Assembly: GCA_964583615.1 (NCBI GenBank)
Contig: CAZOWM010000009.1
Location: forward strand, 18,798-82,797
DNA length: 64,000 nucleotides
Direction of reading: 5' to 3'
Origin: CAZOWM01 sp964583615
Lineage (GTDB): Bacteria; Spirochaetota; B62-G9; DRHN01
The notes beneath the pieces were generated by a model that made no database searches, was not told the DNA's origin, and was given only the letters and a program-made list of their open reading frames with translations. Positions 17,304 through 26,954 of the stretch are shown here, piece by piece. Positions within the stretch are counted from its first letter, which is position 1; each line of letters begins with the position of its first letter. The position numbers were made by a program, and so were the translations under genes.

Positions 17304-17966
17304 TTGGCACGTTCTCGGGGGGGGGGAGTCCGCACACGCAGTAAACACCTTCTGAGTGGAATTCTTTACGTCCTCGTTTTTTTATTTTTTCTCATACCGC
17401 AGCTTCTCCCTGCACAGGAGACGGGTCCTTCAGAAATTCCATCATCCTCTCCCGTGGGTGAACAGGATCAAACAACTAGCCAGGAGACCCAACAGCAGAC
17501 TGCTCCAGACTACGAGTACACTGAACCTGAATTCGGAGAAAACAGGCTCTCCTACCCTATGCTTGTGCTCCGTACGATTGCGGTTCTCGCAGTCATCATT
17601 GTGGGAATGTATCTTGTATTTCGCTTCCTGGTGAAAAAACGGCATCCCTTTATTCAAGAATCCGAGATTATAAAAGTGCTTGCACATTTTCAGATCGCAG
17701 CGAATAAATCCATTCAGATTGTTGAAATCGCGGAAAAAATGCTCGTTCTGGGGATCAGCGATTCGAATATAAATCTCATCACCACTATTGAAGAAAAGGA
17801 AACGATAGACAGAATTCGGCTTCTGAGAAGCAAGGAATCACAGGGAGGGGGGTCGTTTCGCGAGCAGTTCCTCAGGCTTATCGGCGGGAGGACATTCCCG
17901 AAGTCTTCACAGATATCCTATTTTGATAATTACAAGAAGAGGATAAACCGGATGAAGAAGCTATAA
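17304..17966 (+). CDS. fliO: Flagellar biosynthesis protein FliO (FliZ of spirochaetes)
   Basis: 220 residues if started at the TTG at 17304, which has GGGAGGGG seven bases upstream; the frame extends further up to 17244. After a basic N-terminus comes a signal-like helix (ILYVLVFLFFLIPQLLPA), a Pro/Gln/Glu-rich periplasmic linker, then a transmembrane helix (LVLRTIAVLAVIIVGMYLVF). A cytoplasmic FliO domain follows. FliO stabilises FliP during assembly of the export gate. A run of ten G residues (17317-17326) lies five codons after the start, so any length change would shift the frame before the domain. No in-frame ATG/GTG start exists soon after it. Confidence 0.88.
   Translation: MARSRGGGVRTRSKHLLSGILYVLVFLFFLIPQLLPAQETGPSEIPSSSPVGEQDQTTSQETQQQTAPDYEYTEPEFGENRLSYPMLVLRTIAVLAVIIVGMYLVFRFLVKKRHPFIQESEIIKVLAHFQIAANKSIQIVEIAEKMLVLGISDSNINLITTIEEKETIDRIRLLRSKESQGGGSFREQFLRLIGGRTFPKSSQISYFDNYKKRINRMKKL
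17317..17326 (+). repeat. Homopolymer G10 tract in the 5' coding end of fliO
   Basis: Ten consecutive G residues, the longest G run noticed in the window. It encodes part of Arg plus Gly-Gly-Gly just after the likely TTG start of fliO. Tracts of this kind vary in length by slipped-strand mispairing in other bacteria. Confidence 0.9.
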
Positions 17967-18023
17967 TTTTTTGCCATTATTGTATGAATAAATATAACTT
18001 TTAAAAACAACTTTAAGCTGTAT

Positions 18024-18818
18024 ATGGGAGGGGAAATGAGGAAAAGGAAAAAATGGGCCTTAAAAGTCCTTGCTTTTGTGACACCTCTTCTCTTCTTTCT
18101 CCTTATTGCTTCCCCATTCACCGCTGTGAGCCAGGAACGCATACCTATACCGAGAATAGGCATTACGCTCGACGAAGCGCAGGAACCTCGAGATGTCGCA
18201 CTGTCGCTCGAGATTCTCTTCTTACTCACTGTTCTCACACTTGCACCTGCGATTATTATCTCCGTGACTTCCTTCACGCGGATTGCAATCGTATTTTCAT
18301 TTATTCGAAGAGCACTCTCAACTCAGCAGGAGCCTCCAAACCAGATCCTGATGGGCCTTGCTATCTTTCTCACAATTTTCATCATGGCCCCGACCATTAT
18401 AGAGGTCAACAATGTGGCCGTCAAACCCTATTTTGCTGATGAGATAAATGCAGTGGAGATGTATCAGAGAGGGATCGTTCCTGTCAGAGAGTTCATGTTC
18501 AGACAGACGCGCGAGAAAGATATCGCTCTCTTTTTAAATCTCGGGAATGTGGCGCGGCCGGCAACACAGGAAGACGTACCGACGTATGTGCTGGTTCCTG
18601 CGTTCATCATCAGTGAACTGACAACGGCTTTCAAAATAGGAATACTCCTGTTTATTCCGTTTATCGTAATCGATCTTGTAGTCGCGAGTACTCTTATGTC
18701 GATGGGAATCATCTTTTTGCCACCTGTAATGATCTCTCTTCCCTTCAAGCTAATCTTGTTTATTCTCGTGGACGGGTGGCATCTACTTACGTACCAGATC
18801 GTAAACAGTTTTCGATAA
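18024..18818 (+). CDS. fliP: Flagellar export gate protein FliP
   Basis: 264 residues. An N-terminal signal-like segment (about residues 8-33) is followed by the FliP core: TSFTRIAIVFSFIRRAL, a periplasmic loop, and the C-terminal signature MSMGIIFLPPVMISLPFKL with DGW close to the end. FliP pentamers with FliQ and FliR form the export pore. ATG at 18024 or 18036 is possible; GGGAGGGG precedes the second and the first lies inside the ribosome-binding region, so the true start may be 18036. fliQ follows after 13 bases. Confidence 0.94.
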   Translation: MGGEMRKRKKWALKVLAFVTPLLFFLLIASPFTAVSQERIPIPRIGITLDEAQEPRDVALSLEILFLLTVLTLAPAIIISVTSFTRIAIVFSFIRRALSTQQEPPNQILMGLAIFLTIFIMAPTIIEVNNVAVKPYFADEINAVEMYQRGIVPVREFMFRQTREKDIALFLNLGNVARPATQEDVPTYVLVPAFIISELTTAFKIGILLFIPFIVIDLVVASTLMSMGIIFLPPVMISLPFKLILFILVDGWHLLTYQIVNSFR

Positions 18819-18831
18819 TGAGGAGTGATTC

Positions 18832-19101
18832 ATGACAGTAGGATTTGTCGCAAATATCGTCAGTCGGGCGGTTTTTCAGATACTGCTCATGGCGGCGCCG
18901 ATGCTCGGTCTGAGTATGCTGGTCGGTCTGATCATAAGCATATTTCAGGCAACTACATCGATTCAGGAGCAGACGCTCACTTTCGTACCGAAGATCGTTG
19001 TTGTGCTCGGGTCTCTCATCGTATTCGGGGCATGGCTCTTCAACAGCATGATCAACTTTACGATGCGTATCTTCGGTTATATTCCGGAAATGATACGCTG
19101 A
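18832..19101 (+). CDS. fliQ: Flagellar export gate protein FliQ
   Basis: 89 residues with two transmembrane helices and the conserved stretch GLIISIFQATTSIQEQTLTF. FliQ subunits pack around FliP/FliR in the export gate. AGGAG precedes the ATG at 18832. Length and position between fliP and fliR are standard. Confidence 0.95.
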   Translation: MTVGFVANIVSRAVFQILLMAAPMLGLSMLVGLIISIFQATTSIQEQTLTFVPKIVVVLGSLIVFGAWLFNSMINFTMRIFGYIPEMIR

Positions 19102-19102
19102 T

Positions 19103-19879
19103 ATGGATTTCTTTGTAAACAATTTCCAAATTTTTCTTCTCATCTTTGTGAGAATGGTAGGAGTATTCGTGGTTGCACCGTTTTTTTCGAGCGGTGCAGT
19201 TCCTCTCAGGATACGGATGGTGCTCGCAGTATACATTACTGCGTGTATCTTTCCTGTGGTGGCGGCTTCCTTTGGCCCGGTGCCTGAGAACATGTACGAA
19301 TACGCATTCCTGATAGGATCTGAAGCAGTAATCGGAATTCTTATCGGATTCCTGCTGTCGATCATTTTTGCAGCCTTTCAGCTTGCTGCACGGTTTTTCA
19401 GTTTCCAGATGGCACTCGGAATTGCTGAGGTGATCGATCCGGTTTCAGAAGTCGGGATCACGCTTGTGGGGCAGCTGTGGACACTCATGGGAATTATGAT
19501 TTTTATCGCGATCAATGGCCCTCATATGCTGGTCATGGCAACCTTTGACAGCTATCAAACGATAAAGATCTTCAGTATTGCGGCGCACGGAGAAGCGGTG
19601 ATGAAAGCGGTGATCGATGCATTTGGCGCGATGTTCCTTGTTGCCCTGAAACTCTCGTTTCCGATTCTCATCACGCTTTTTTTACTCGCAATCGTGTTGG
19701 GGCTTCTAGCGAAGGCTGCACCGCAGATGAACATTTTCATGGTCGGGTTTCCTATCCAGATCGGTGTCGGTCTTTTAGTGATGGTTGCGGTGCTTGGGGC
19801 AATTGCGTTCGGAATGAGCAGTGCACTCAACAGGGCATTCGAAAATCTTGTCACCTTCATCGCTGCATTGGGAGGGTAG
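19103..19879 (+). CDS. fliR: Flagellar export gate protein FliR
   Basis: 258 residues, strongly hydrophobic with about six transmembrane segments. It shows the family pattern RMVGVFVVAPFFSSGAVPLR near the N-terminus and NIFMVGFPIQIGVGLLVM near residue 215. FliR closes the FliPQR gate. It starts one base after the fliQ stop and runs to within 11 bases of flhB. Confidence 0.95.
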   Translation: MDFFVNNFQIFLLIFVRMVGVFVVAPFFSSGAVPLRIRMVLAVYITACIFPVVAASFGPVPENMYEYAFLIGSEAVIGILIGFLLSIIFAAFQLAARFFSFQMALGIAEVIDPVSEVGITLVGQLWTLMGIMIFIAINGPHMLVMATFDSYQTIKIFSIAAHGEAVMKAVIDAFGAMFLVALKLSFPILITLFLLAIVLGLLAKAAPQMNIFMVGFPIQIGVGLLVMVAVLGAIAFGMSSALNRAFENLVTFIAALGG

Positions 19880-19889
19880 TGAAAAGTAC

Positions 19890-21053
19890 ATGGGTCATGA
19901 ATGGACAGGACAAACTCTGGATGAGCTTTTCAGAAATACGCCTCTTTATTTTTCATTCGATCTTCAGCTGTTTGCAGCGGAGGATGAGGGGCGAACAGAA
20001 GAGCCGACAGAGTACAAGAAGCGGAAGGCACGTGAGGAGGGGAAAGTCGTCAAGACACCGGAACTTGCTTCGGCTCTCGTGATCCTTTTCGGTTTCTTCC
20101 TCATTTTTATTTTCTCAAAAACCATATTCAAGACGAGCATGCAAATGATGGAATTTTACCTCGCACTCGTCCCGGATGTGGTCAACTCCGGGGAGAATAT
20201 CCTTTTCCTTCTGAAGCCTTTGCTTCCCATTTTACTGAAGATAAGCGCGCCCATTCTTGTTGTGACGTTTCTTGCGGCCTTCATTGGAAATGTGGTGCAG
20301 GTTGGCTTCACTTTTTCTACAAAACCCATACAGCCGGACCTTACAAAAATCAATCCGAATCCGATTCGATTTTTTACGAAAATACTCTTCACGAGACAGG
20401 CGGCAATGAATCTTGCAAAGGCGGTTTTCAAGATTGCCGCCATATCAGTAGTAGCGTTTTTTCTCATACGGAAGGATATCCATCAGATCATGCAAACGAT
20501 GGATATGGGCGTACTGCAGGCCATGTACTTCTGCCTCATGATCGCTTTCAAGCTCGTTATGATCATCAGCGGAATACTGCTCGTGCTTTCAATACCGGAT
20601 TATTTCTTTCAGAGACATGAACACATCGAATCCCTGAAAATGACCCGCCAGGAACTCAAGGAGGAAAGGAAACTGCTGGAAGGGGACCCCCTGCTCAGGG
20701 CACGAATGCGGGAGCGGCAGCGGGATTATGCGCGGAGAAGAATGATGGCTGAGGTTCCGAAAGCGGATGTGGTTATCACAAACCCCACCCACTATGCCGT
20801 GGCACTGCAGTATAAAGAGTTGAAAATGCGGGCTCCCCTGTGCATTGCAAAGGGACGAGACATCATTGCCGAGAATATCAAGCGGATTGCGAAGGAAAAT
20901 GAAGTGACCGTGGTCGAGAACAGGCCTCTGGCGAGGGAGCTGTACAGACGAGTGGAGATCGGAGATGAAATTCCGGAAGACCTCTTCACCGCAGTGGCCG
21001 AGGTGATCGCGTTTGTGTACAAGCTGAAGGGGAAGAAAGCGGTCATAGTTTAA
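19890..21053 (+). CDS. flhB: Flagellar export switch protein FlhB
   Basis: 387 residues from the ATG at 19890. The first 32 residues precede the usual FlhB start and include LYFSFDLQLFAAEDEGRTEE; such an extension is seen in other spirochaetes. Four transmembrane helices follow, then a cytoplasmic domain with the self-cleavage site NPTH (DVVITNPTHYAVAL). Cleavage between Asn and Pro lets FlhB switch from hook to filament export when signalled by FliK. The start is a compromise: GGGAGGG lies 13 bases upstream, rather far. Confidence 0.93.
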   Translation: MGHEWTGQTLDELFRNTPLYFSFDLQLFAAEDEGRTEEPTEYKKRKAREEGKVVKTPELASALVILFGFFLIFIFSKTIFKTSMQMMEFYLALVPDVVNSGENILFLLKPLLPILLKISAPILVVTFLAAFIGNVVQVGFTFSTKPIQPDLTKINPNPIRFFTKILFTRQAAMNLAKAVFKIAAISVVAFFLIRKDIHQIMQTMDMGVLQAMYFCLMIAFKLVMIISGILLVLSIPDYFFQRHEHIESLKMTRQELKEERKLLEGDPLLRARMRERQRDYARRRMMAEVPKADVVITNPTHYAVALQYKELKMRAPLCIAKGRDIIAENIKRIAKENEVTVVENRPLARELYRRVEIGDEIPEDLFTAVAEVIAFVYKLKGKKAVIV

Positions 21054-21148
21054 TTTTTTCGATTTCATCCGATACTATAATGAAGGACACTCGTAGAAAA
21101 AAGAGGTCACCATCAGATGTGAGATAGTGCACTGTCAGGGAGGGGATA

Positions 21149-23212
21149 ATGGCTGATGAAGTGAGGAGAGTATGGTGGCAGCGGCTTGATATTCTCATTG
21201 CGATCGGTGTGGTGGCAGTGGTGCTCATGCTCATCGTTCCGATTCCCGCAATGCTCCTTGATTTTCTTATCGCGATAAACTTTTCGATCGGTTTGATCAC
21301 TCTCATAACCGTGATGTATATGAGAAGGGCGATCGACCTTTCAGTGTTTCCGTCGCTTCTGCTCATCACCACTGTGTTCAGACTTGCGGTCAACGTCTCG
21401 TCAACCCGTCTTATCCTCCTGAAAGGACCGGCATTCGAGGGCAGAATTATCAGGGCGTTCGGTCAATTCGTAGTCGGAGGAAACTACGTCGTAGGGATTA
21501 TCATCTTCCTCATACTGATCGCGGTTCAGTTTATCGTGATTACCAAGGGCGCGACCCGTGTATCTGAAGTTGCGGCACGGTTTACCCTCGATGCGATGCC
21601 GGGCAAACAGATGGCGATCGATGCAGATGTCTCGGCCGGGCTCCTCACGGAGGAGGAGGCAATTCAGAAACGCCTCGATATTCAGAGGGATGCCGATTTT
21701 TATGGAGCCATGGATGGTGCGAGTAAATTTGTTCAGGGCGACGTGAAGGTGGGACTTCTCATCACCATAATCAACATCATCGGCGGTCTTATCGTTGGAA
21801 TGGCAATGCGGGGGGAAACTTTATCCGGTGCGGTGTCAACCTATGTGATGCTCACCATCGGAGACGGTCTCGTCGCACAGATCCCCTCGCTTATGATGTC
21901 CACGGCAACCGGTATAATAGTGACCAGGGCCGTTTCCATGGATGACCTGGGAACAGAGCTTACCACACAGCTGCTCAGACAGCCGCGTACGCTGTGGATC
22001 GGTGCGGGCTTTTTACTCTTTCTCGCACTTTTACCTGGTTTTCCGAAAGTTCCGCTCATTATTCTTGCGGGTATACTCGGGTTTCTCGCATACTATTTAC
22101 GCAGAGGGGCACGAATAGAGGAGGAACAAAAGCCTCGTGCAAAAAAGGAGAAAGAAGAGGTATCAAAGGGACCGGAAAGTGTTCTCGGCCTTCTGCAGAT
22201 CGACCCCATTGCTCTGGAGATTGGATACAATCTTATCCCTCTGGTCGACCCCGAGCAGGGAGGGGATCTTCTGGAGAGAGTAACGATGATCCGGCGGCAG
22301 AGCGCAATCGAACTCGGGCTCATTTTTCCTCCAATCCGTATCCGGGACAACATGCGGCTGGACCCGAATACATACTCCGTGAAGATCAAAGGTGTGGAAG
22401 TCGCAAAAGGGACGATACGAATCGGAAAGTATCTTGCTATGAATCCCGGAAATATTCAGGAAAAGATCGAGGGTGAACAAACGGCTGAGCCTGCGTTCGG
22501 CCTTCCGGCAATATGGATCGACGAAGCGCAGCGTGAAGATGCGGAAAGGCTCGGTTATACCGTTGTTGACGCTCCGTCGGTGATAGCGACACACCTTACA
22601 GAGGTGATAAAAACTTATGCAAGTGAGGTGCTCGGGCGGCAGGATGTACAGGCCTTGCTCAATTCACTGGGTACGGATTATTCGGCTGTTGTTGACGAGG
22701 TTAAGAAATCCGGAGCCACTGTCGGTGACATACAGAAAGTGCTGAAGGGCCTTCTCAGAGAGGGGGTTTCAATACGGGATCTGGTTACGATAATGGAAAC
22801 GATTGCCGATTATTTCCCGTCGGTGAAAGATCCTGATGATCTTATAGAGATCGTCCGACAGGCACTTTCACGGCAGATATGCCAGCAGTATTCCGATGAG
22901 GAGAAAAAAATACCGGTAATAACCGTTTCCAAAGAGGTTGAAGAAGAGATAAGACAGGCGATCGTTGAAACGGACAGGGGAAAGCGGTTTGCCATGGAAC
23001 CCAAAGAGCAGAAGAAACTGCTTACCCGAATTTCCGATGAAGTGAAAAATATTCGCAGCAAGGGGTTGAAACCGGTATTTCTCACATCTCCTGAAATCAG
23101 GGGCATTTTCAGCAGAATCGTGTCAAGCATCGTACCCAATGCTGTTGTATTGAGCAGTTTTGAGATCGTGACGGATATCAGACTTGAAGCAGTGGGCAAT
23201 ATTGCACTATAA
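21149..23212 (+). CDS. flhA: Flagellar export apparatus protein FlhA
   Basis: 687 residues, full length. The N-terminal half has eight transmembrane segments with the FHIPEP-type loop (AARFTLDAMPGKQMAIDADV split over the conserved loop). The C-terminal cytoplasmic half forms the nonameric ring that receives substrates and chaperones. AGGGAGGGGAT upstream of ATG 21149 is a strong ribosome binding site. FlhA is the motor of type III export and binds FliJ. Confidence 0.96.
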   Translation: MADEVRRVWWQRLDILIAIGVVAVVLMLIVPIPAMLLDFLIAINFSIGLITLITVMYMRRAIDLSVFPSLLLITTVFRLAVNVSSTRLILLKGPAFEGRIIRAFGQFVVGGNYVVGIIIFLILIAVQFIVITKGATRVSEVAARFTLDAMPGKQMAIDADVSAGLLTEEEAIQKRLDIQRDADFYGAMDGASKFVQGDVKVGLLITIINIIGGLIVGMAMRGETLSGAVSTYVMLTIGDGLVAQIPSLMMSTATGIIVTRAVSMDDLGTELTTQLLRQPRTLWIGAGFLLFLALLPGFPKVPLIILAGILGFLAYYLRRGARIEEEQKPRAKKEKEEVSKGPESVLGLLQIDPIALEIGYNLIPLVDPEQGGDLLERVTMIRRQSAIELGLIFPPIRIRDNMRLDPNTYSVKIKGVEVAKGTIRIGKYLAMNPGNIQEKIEGEQTAEPAFGLPAIWIDEAQREDAERLGYTVVDAPSVIATHLTEVIKTYASEVLGRQDVQALLNSLGTDYSAVVDEVKKSGATVGDIQKVLKGLLREGVSIRDLVTIMETIADYFPSVKDPDDLIEIVRQALSRQICQQYSDEEKKIPVITVSKEVEEEIRQAIVETDRGKRFAMEPKEQKKLLTRISDEVKNIRSKGLKPVFLTSPEIRGIFSRIVSSIVPNAVVLSSFEIVTDIRLEAVGNIAL

Positions 23213-23229
23213 CTTAAGGTAGGAGAAAA

Positions 23230-24402
23230 ATGATCTACAGAACATTTCGTGCGCAGACGTATAAGGAAGCCGTGCTGAGCGCAAAGATGGAAATGGGAAG
23301 TGATGTGTACATTCTCGGGAGAAAAGAGGTGAAAGAAGGCGGTTTCCTGGGGTTGTTCTCGAGGTCCCGTACCGAGATAACTGTTGCGAAAAACGAGGAC
23401 ATAATAAACAGCATAGAGAGAAAAGGGAAGAAGGAAAATGATACCGTGCCCCGGACAGACGAAGAAAGAAAAACAGTACCTGGGGAAAGTAACCGGAGCA
23501 CTCCAGAAGAGGAGAGGGCCAGAGAACGCGCGATTGTACTGAAGGAGTTGAGTGAAATAAAAAGCCGACTGGAAAAAATGGCTGATCACAGAAGCAATGA
23601 GGAAAACAACTCCTATCTCGAGAAGCTCGTCATGGATCTCACCGGTAACGATTTCTCCAATGAGTTCATCAGTCGGATTCGGGCGAAGTTCGAATGCGAG
23701 CTCTCCTTGTCAGAGGTCCAGGACCCGAAACTGCTGGAAGAGAAGCTGAAGGGGTATATTTTGAATTCTATCGATACTGCCGGGCCCATAGAAATTGGGG
23801 AGGGGAAACCGGCTGTCGTCGTTCTTGTCGGACCTACCGGGGTGGGGAAGACGACAACCATTGCAAAGCTCGCAGCCACCTATGGTATCATCCAGAAGAG
23901 AAAAGTTGAGATGCTCACGATCGATTCGTACAGAATCGCCGCAATCGAGCAACTTGGAAAGTATGCCGAACTGATGCAGATTCCCTATACAGTGATCAAC
24001 ACGAGAGAAGAGTTCAAGCACGCAATCATGAACAGTGCATCGGAGATCATTTTTGTTGATACGGCAGGACGGTCGCAGAAGAACAACCTCGGGCTTGCTG
24101 AGATGAGGAATATACTGGATGGTGTAAAAACGAATCTCGATATTCAGCTGGTGATCAGTGCGACCACAAAATACAGTGACGCTCTTGATATTATGACGAG
24201 ATTCAACCAGCTGATGTACAACAAGGTGATCATTACAAAGCTTGATGAGACGAACACAATCGGCTCTCTGCTGAGCATCATGAATCCTGAGAAAAAGCTC
24301 TCGTACTTTACGACCGGACAGGGCGTTCCCGACGATATTGAGATTGCAGAAAAAGAAAAGCTTCTTGACATGATCGTGTTCGAAGAACTGCGCGCCGGCT
24401 GA
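23230..24402 (+). CDS. flhF: Flagellar SRP-like GTPase FlhF
   Basis: 390 residues. The N-terminal basic domain (MIYRTFRAQTYKEAV) and a charged linker precede the NG GTPase domain: G1 is GPTGVGKTTTIAKLA, followed by DSYRIAAIEQL, DTAGRSQKN (G3) and TKLDETNTIG (G4). FlhF sets where flagella are built; spirochaetes need it for polar placement. flhG, its activating ATPase, follows directly. Confidence 0.95.
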   Translation: MIYRTFRAQTYKEAVLSAKMEMGSDVYILGRKEVKEGGFLGLFSRSRTEITVAKNEDIINSIERKGKKENDTVPRTDEERKTVPGESNRSTPEEERARERAIVLKELSEIKSRLEKMADHRSNEENNSYLEKLVMDLTGNDFSNEFISRIRAKFECELSLSEVQDPKLLEEKLKGYILNSIDTAGPIEIGEGKPAVVVLVGPTGVGKTTTIAKLAATYGIIQKRKVEMLTIDSYRIAAIEQLGKYAELMQIPYTVINTREEFKHAIMNSASEIIFVDTAGRSQKNNLGLAEMRNILDGVKTNLDIQLVISATTKYSDALDIMTRFNQLMYNKVIITKLDETNTIGSLLSIMNPEKKLSYFTTGQGVPDDIEIAEKEKLLDMIVFEELRAG

Positions 24403-24446
24403 GCAGTGATGAATGATGCCTGATGATATGGCAAATGGAGGCGGAA

Positions 24447-25343
24447 ATGCTGTATAGAACAAATGTTGTTCAGAGTGTTCAGAAAGACCAGGCTGAGCGT
24501 TTGCGGCTCATAATGAAAGAGAAAAATGAAAAGCAGGAGCAGTGTAAGAGCCGCACACGGATCATGACGATTTCGAGCGGGAAGGGCGGGGTTGGAAAGA
24601 CGAACCTTGCAATCAATCTTGCAATCGCATTTGCTGAGATCGGCAAAAAGGTTATTGTTATGGATGCGGACCTCGGGCTCGCAAATGTGAACGTCATTCT
24701 GGGGATAATCCCGAAATTCAACCTCTATCATGTCATAAAGAAGCAGAAGAAGCTGAGGGAGATCCTTGTGGACACACAGTATGGAATCCAGATTATCGCG
24801 GGCGCATCCGGATTCTCACAGCTTGCAAATCTGGAGGATGAAGAGAGGACATCGTTTGTGGAGGGAGTAAAAGAACTGGGGTTTGCGGACATTGTCATCA
24901 TTGATACCGGTGCGGGGGTTTCACAGAACGTCCTTTCATTTCTGCGTGCAGCCGACGAAGCCATTATCGTAACAACTCCGGAACCAACGTCCATCACAGA
25001 CGCGTATGGAATCATCAAGAGTATTTCCACGGAAATAAACGGTCCGACAATCAAGCTTGTGGTGAACAGGGTAAATTCGGTCATGGAGGGGAAAAGGGTT
25101 GCAGAAAGGGTGATCAATATCGCGGGACAGTTTCTCAACATAAAGGTCAACAACCTCGGTTTCATCTTTGAGGACAATGCAGTACAGAGAGCGGTGATCA
25201 AACAGGATCCGTTCATCAAGAGTGCTCCCAAATCAAGGGCATCACAGTCGGTAAAGCACCTTATGAGCAGGCTGGCGAATATCGAGTACAAGGATGATGG
25301 AGGGTTCAGTCGATTCATCAAGAATATATTCGGGGGTGCGTAA
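24447..25343 (+). CDS. flhG: Flagellar number regulator FlhG (FleN/YlxH, MinD family ATPase)
   Basis: 298 residues from ATG 24447, which has GGAGG five bases upstream; earlier ATGs at 24423 and 24435 lack one. The N-terminus holds the DQAERLRLIM helix that stimulates FlhF GTPase activity. The deviant Walker A is SSGKGGVGKTNLAINLA, followed by VMDADLGLANVN and IIDTGAG. FlhG limits flagellar number and cycles on the membrane through its C-terminal helix. Confidence 0.95.
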   Translation: MLYRTNVVQSVQKDQAERLRLIMKEKNEKQEQCKSRTRIMTISSGKGGVGKTNLAINLAIAFAEIGKKVIVMDADLGLANVNVILGIIPKFNLYHVIKKQKKLREILVDTQYGIQIIAGASGFSQLANLEDEERTSFVEGVKELGFADIVIIDTGAGVSQNVLSFLRAADEAIIVTTPEPTSITDAYGIIKSISTEINGPTIKLVVNRVNSVMEGKRVAERVINIAGQFLNIKVNNLGFIFEDNAVQRAVIKQDPFIKSAPKSRASQSVKHLMSRLANIEYKDDGGFSRFIKNIFGGA

Positions 25344-25405
25344 TTAGCCGTTGGTGATTAATTATCCATTGATTTTTTAGATGAGAAGGGTATTCTTTAC
25401 AGTAT

Positions 25406-26035
25406 ATGGAGAAAATCGAGATAATTAATGAAAATAAAGTGACGCTGTACGTCGTTACAGTGGCTTTTGGGATATCTCTGCTCCTCGGGTTCATGCGTGG
25501 GAATCCGGCCAGTATCGTTTTCATGAGGGGGTTTCTTGCAACGCTTTTCTTTGGTGCGATATTTCAGGGAGGTGTGTATATCCTGCGCAAGTACATTCCA
25601 GAAATGCGAGTCCTGAACTATTCTCCGGAAATAGAGGTAGCTGGAGAGGCTGAGGACACGGAAGCCTCGCCCGAGAGCGTTGTTGACTACACCACGCCTG
25701 TCGAAGAAGCGGATGTCGCTTACGTTACTGAGGAAGAGCCTGTAACTGTTTCACCGGATTCCCTGAATGTCGATTTTCTTGAAGAAGAAGGCATCTCAGG
25801 TGAAGGGGAAGTTCAGAGTGAGGAAGTAGAGGATGCTTCTATGGGTGATCTCCCTTCACTGGACAGTCTTTTCGAGCCTGCGTCCGATGAAGAACAAGAA
25901 TCGGAACCTCCCCGGTTTTCCGTGGAAGACCATCATTCGGAAGCCGGTGATTACATTCATGTAGGAAATGCACGAATTCCGAACGAGCCGAAGGCTCTTG
26001 CAAAGGCAATAAAAAAGGTGATGAATGCAGACTAA
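25406..26035 (+). CDS. Membrane protein of unknown function between flhG and sigma28
   Basis: 209 residues, not matched to a named family. Two transmembrane helices lie at about residues 13-30 and 36-58. The rest is a very acidic, probably disordered cytoplasmic tail (residues 75-190, rich in Glu, Asp, Ser), with a short basic end (NARIPNEPKALAKAIKKVM). Treponemes also carry an uncharacterised gene at this place in the operon, so a motility-related role is likely but unproven. It starts 62 bases after flhG. Confidence 0.75.
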   Translation: MEKIEIINENKVTLYVVTVAFGISLLLGFMRGNPASIVFMRGFLATLFFGAIFQGGVYILRKYIPEMRVLNYSPEIEVAGEAEDTEASPESVVDYTTPVEEADVAYVTEEEPVTVSPDSLNVDFLEEEGISGEGEVQSEEVEDASMGDLPSLDSLFEPASDEEQESEPPRFSVEDHHSEAGDYIHVGNARIPNEPKALAKAIKKVMNAD

Positions 26036-26174
26036 TCTTTAGATACAAATGCCGGCTGGAAATATTTCAAAGGGCTTTAGCATTTATGATCGGGGGTATC
26101 GGTCTGGCCGTGGTACTGTTAGTTCTCATGATATTTTTGTCACGCTAAAGGATTTTGAAAAGGGGAGTGAGAAC

Positions 26175-26954
26175 GTGTTTGAAGACAAAACAGAAGAAGA
26201 ACTGTGGAAGAACTACAAGAAAACAAAGGATAAAAAGATACGGGAACATTTTGTGAACCAGTACGCTCCCCTTGTGAAATACGTGGCGGGAAAGATCGCG
26301 ATCGGTATGCCGCAGAATGTGGATTTTGATGACCTGGTAGGGTATGGAGTGTTTGGATTGCTCGATGCAATTGAAAAATTCGATCCAAACAAGGACATAA
26401 AGTTCAAAACCTATGCAGTAACTCGAATCCGGGGGGCGATATATGATGAGCTCCGTTCGATTGACTGGGTACCCAGGTCGGTGCGTCAAAAGGCAAAGGA
26501 GCTGGAACGGGTCATCGGAAAACTCGAGAATCGACTCGGCAGATCTGCGACGGATGAGGAAATCGCCAACGAGCTCGGCATCGGTATGAAGGATCTTCAC
26601 ACGTTGATACTGAAAATATCCGGAGCGTCAATTCTTTCTTTAAGTGATGTCTGGTATGTGGGAGACGAAAGTGACAAGGTCTCGGTCATGGAAACAATTG
26701 AAAGCCCGAAAAGCCTCAATCCGGATGTTATCGTTGAGAGAGAGGAGATTAAAAACATCATCGTACAGGCCATTAGGGAGCTTCCGGACAAGGAAAAGAA
26801 AGTGCTCATTCTGTACTATTACGAAGATCTGACACTCAAGGAAATCGGTGAGGTGCTGCAGGTGACCGAATCGAGAATATCTCAGCTGCACACGAAGGCG
26901 ATCATGAGGCTCAGGAGCAAATTGGTGAATATCAAAAAAAGTATGGTGATTTAA
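26175..26954 (+). CDS. whiG: Flagellar sigma factor sigma-28 (FliA/WhiG/SigD family)
   Basis: 259 residues from a GTG at 26175 with GGGGAG seven bases upstream; the frame opens earlier, at 26049, but the added residues are not conserved. Region 2 shows LVKYVAGKIAIGMPQNVDFD, DLVGYGVFGLLDAIEKFDP and DWVPRSVRQKAKEL; region 4 has LTLKEIGEVLQVTESRISQLH. This sigma factor directs late motility genes such as flagellin and chemotaxis genes. Named whiG in treponemes. fapA starts directly after the stop. Confidence 0.94.
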   Translation: MFEDKTEEELWKNYKKTKDKKIREHFVNQYAPLVKYVAGKIAIGMPQNVDFDDLVGYGVFGLLDAIEKFDPNKDIKFKTYAVTRIRGAIYDELRSIDWVPRSVRQKAKELERVIGKLENRLGRSATDEEIANELGIGMKDLHTLILKISGASILSLSDVWYVGDESDKVSVMETIESPKSLNPDVIVEREEIKNIIVQAIRELPDKEKKVLILYYYEDLTLKEIGEVLQVTESRISQLHTKAIMRLRSKLVNIKKSMVI

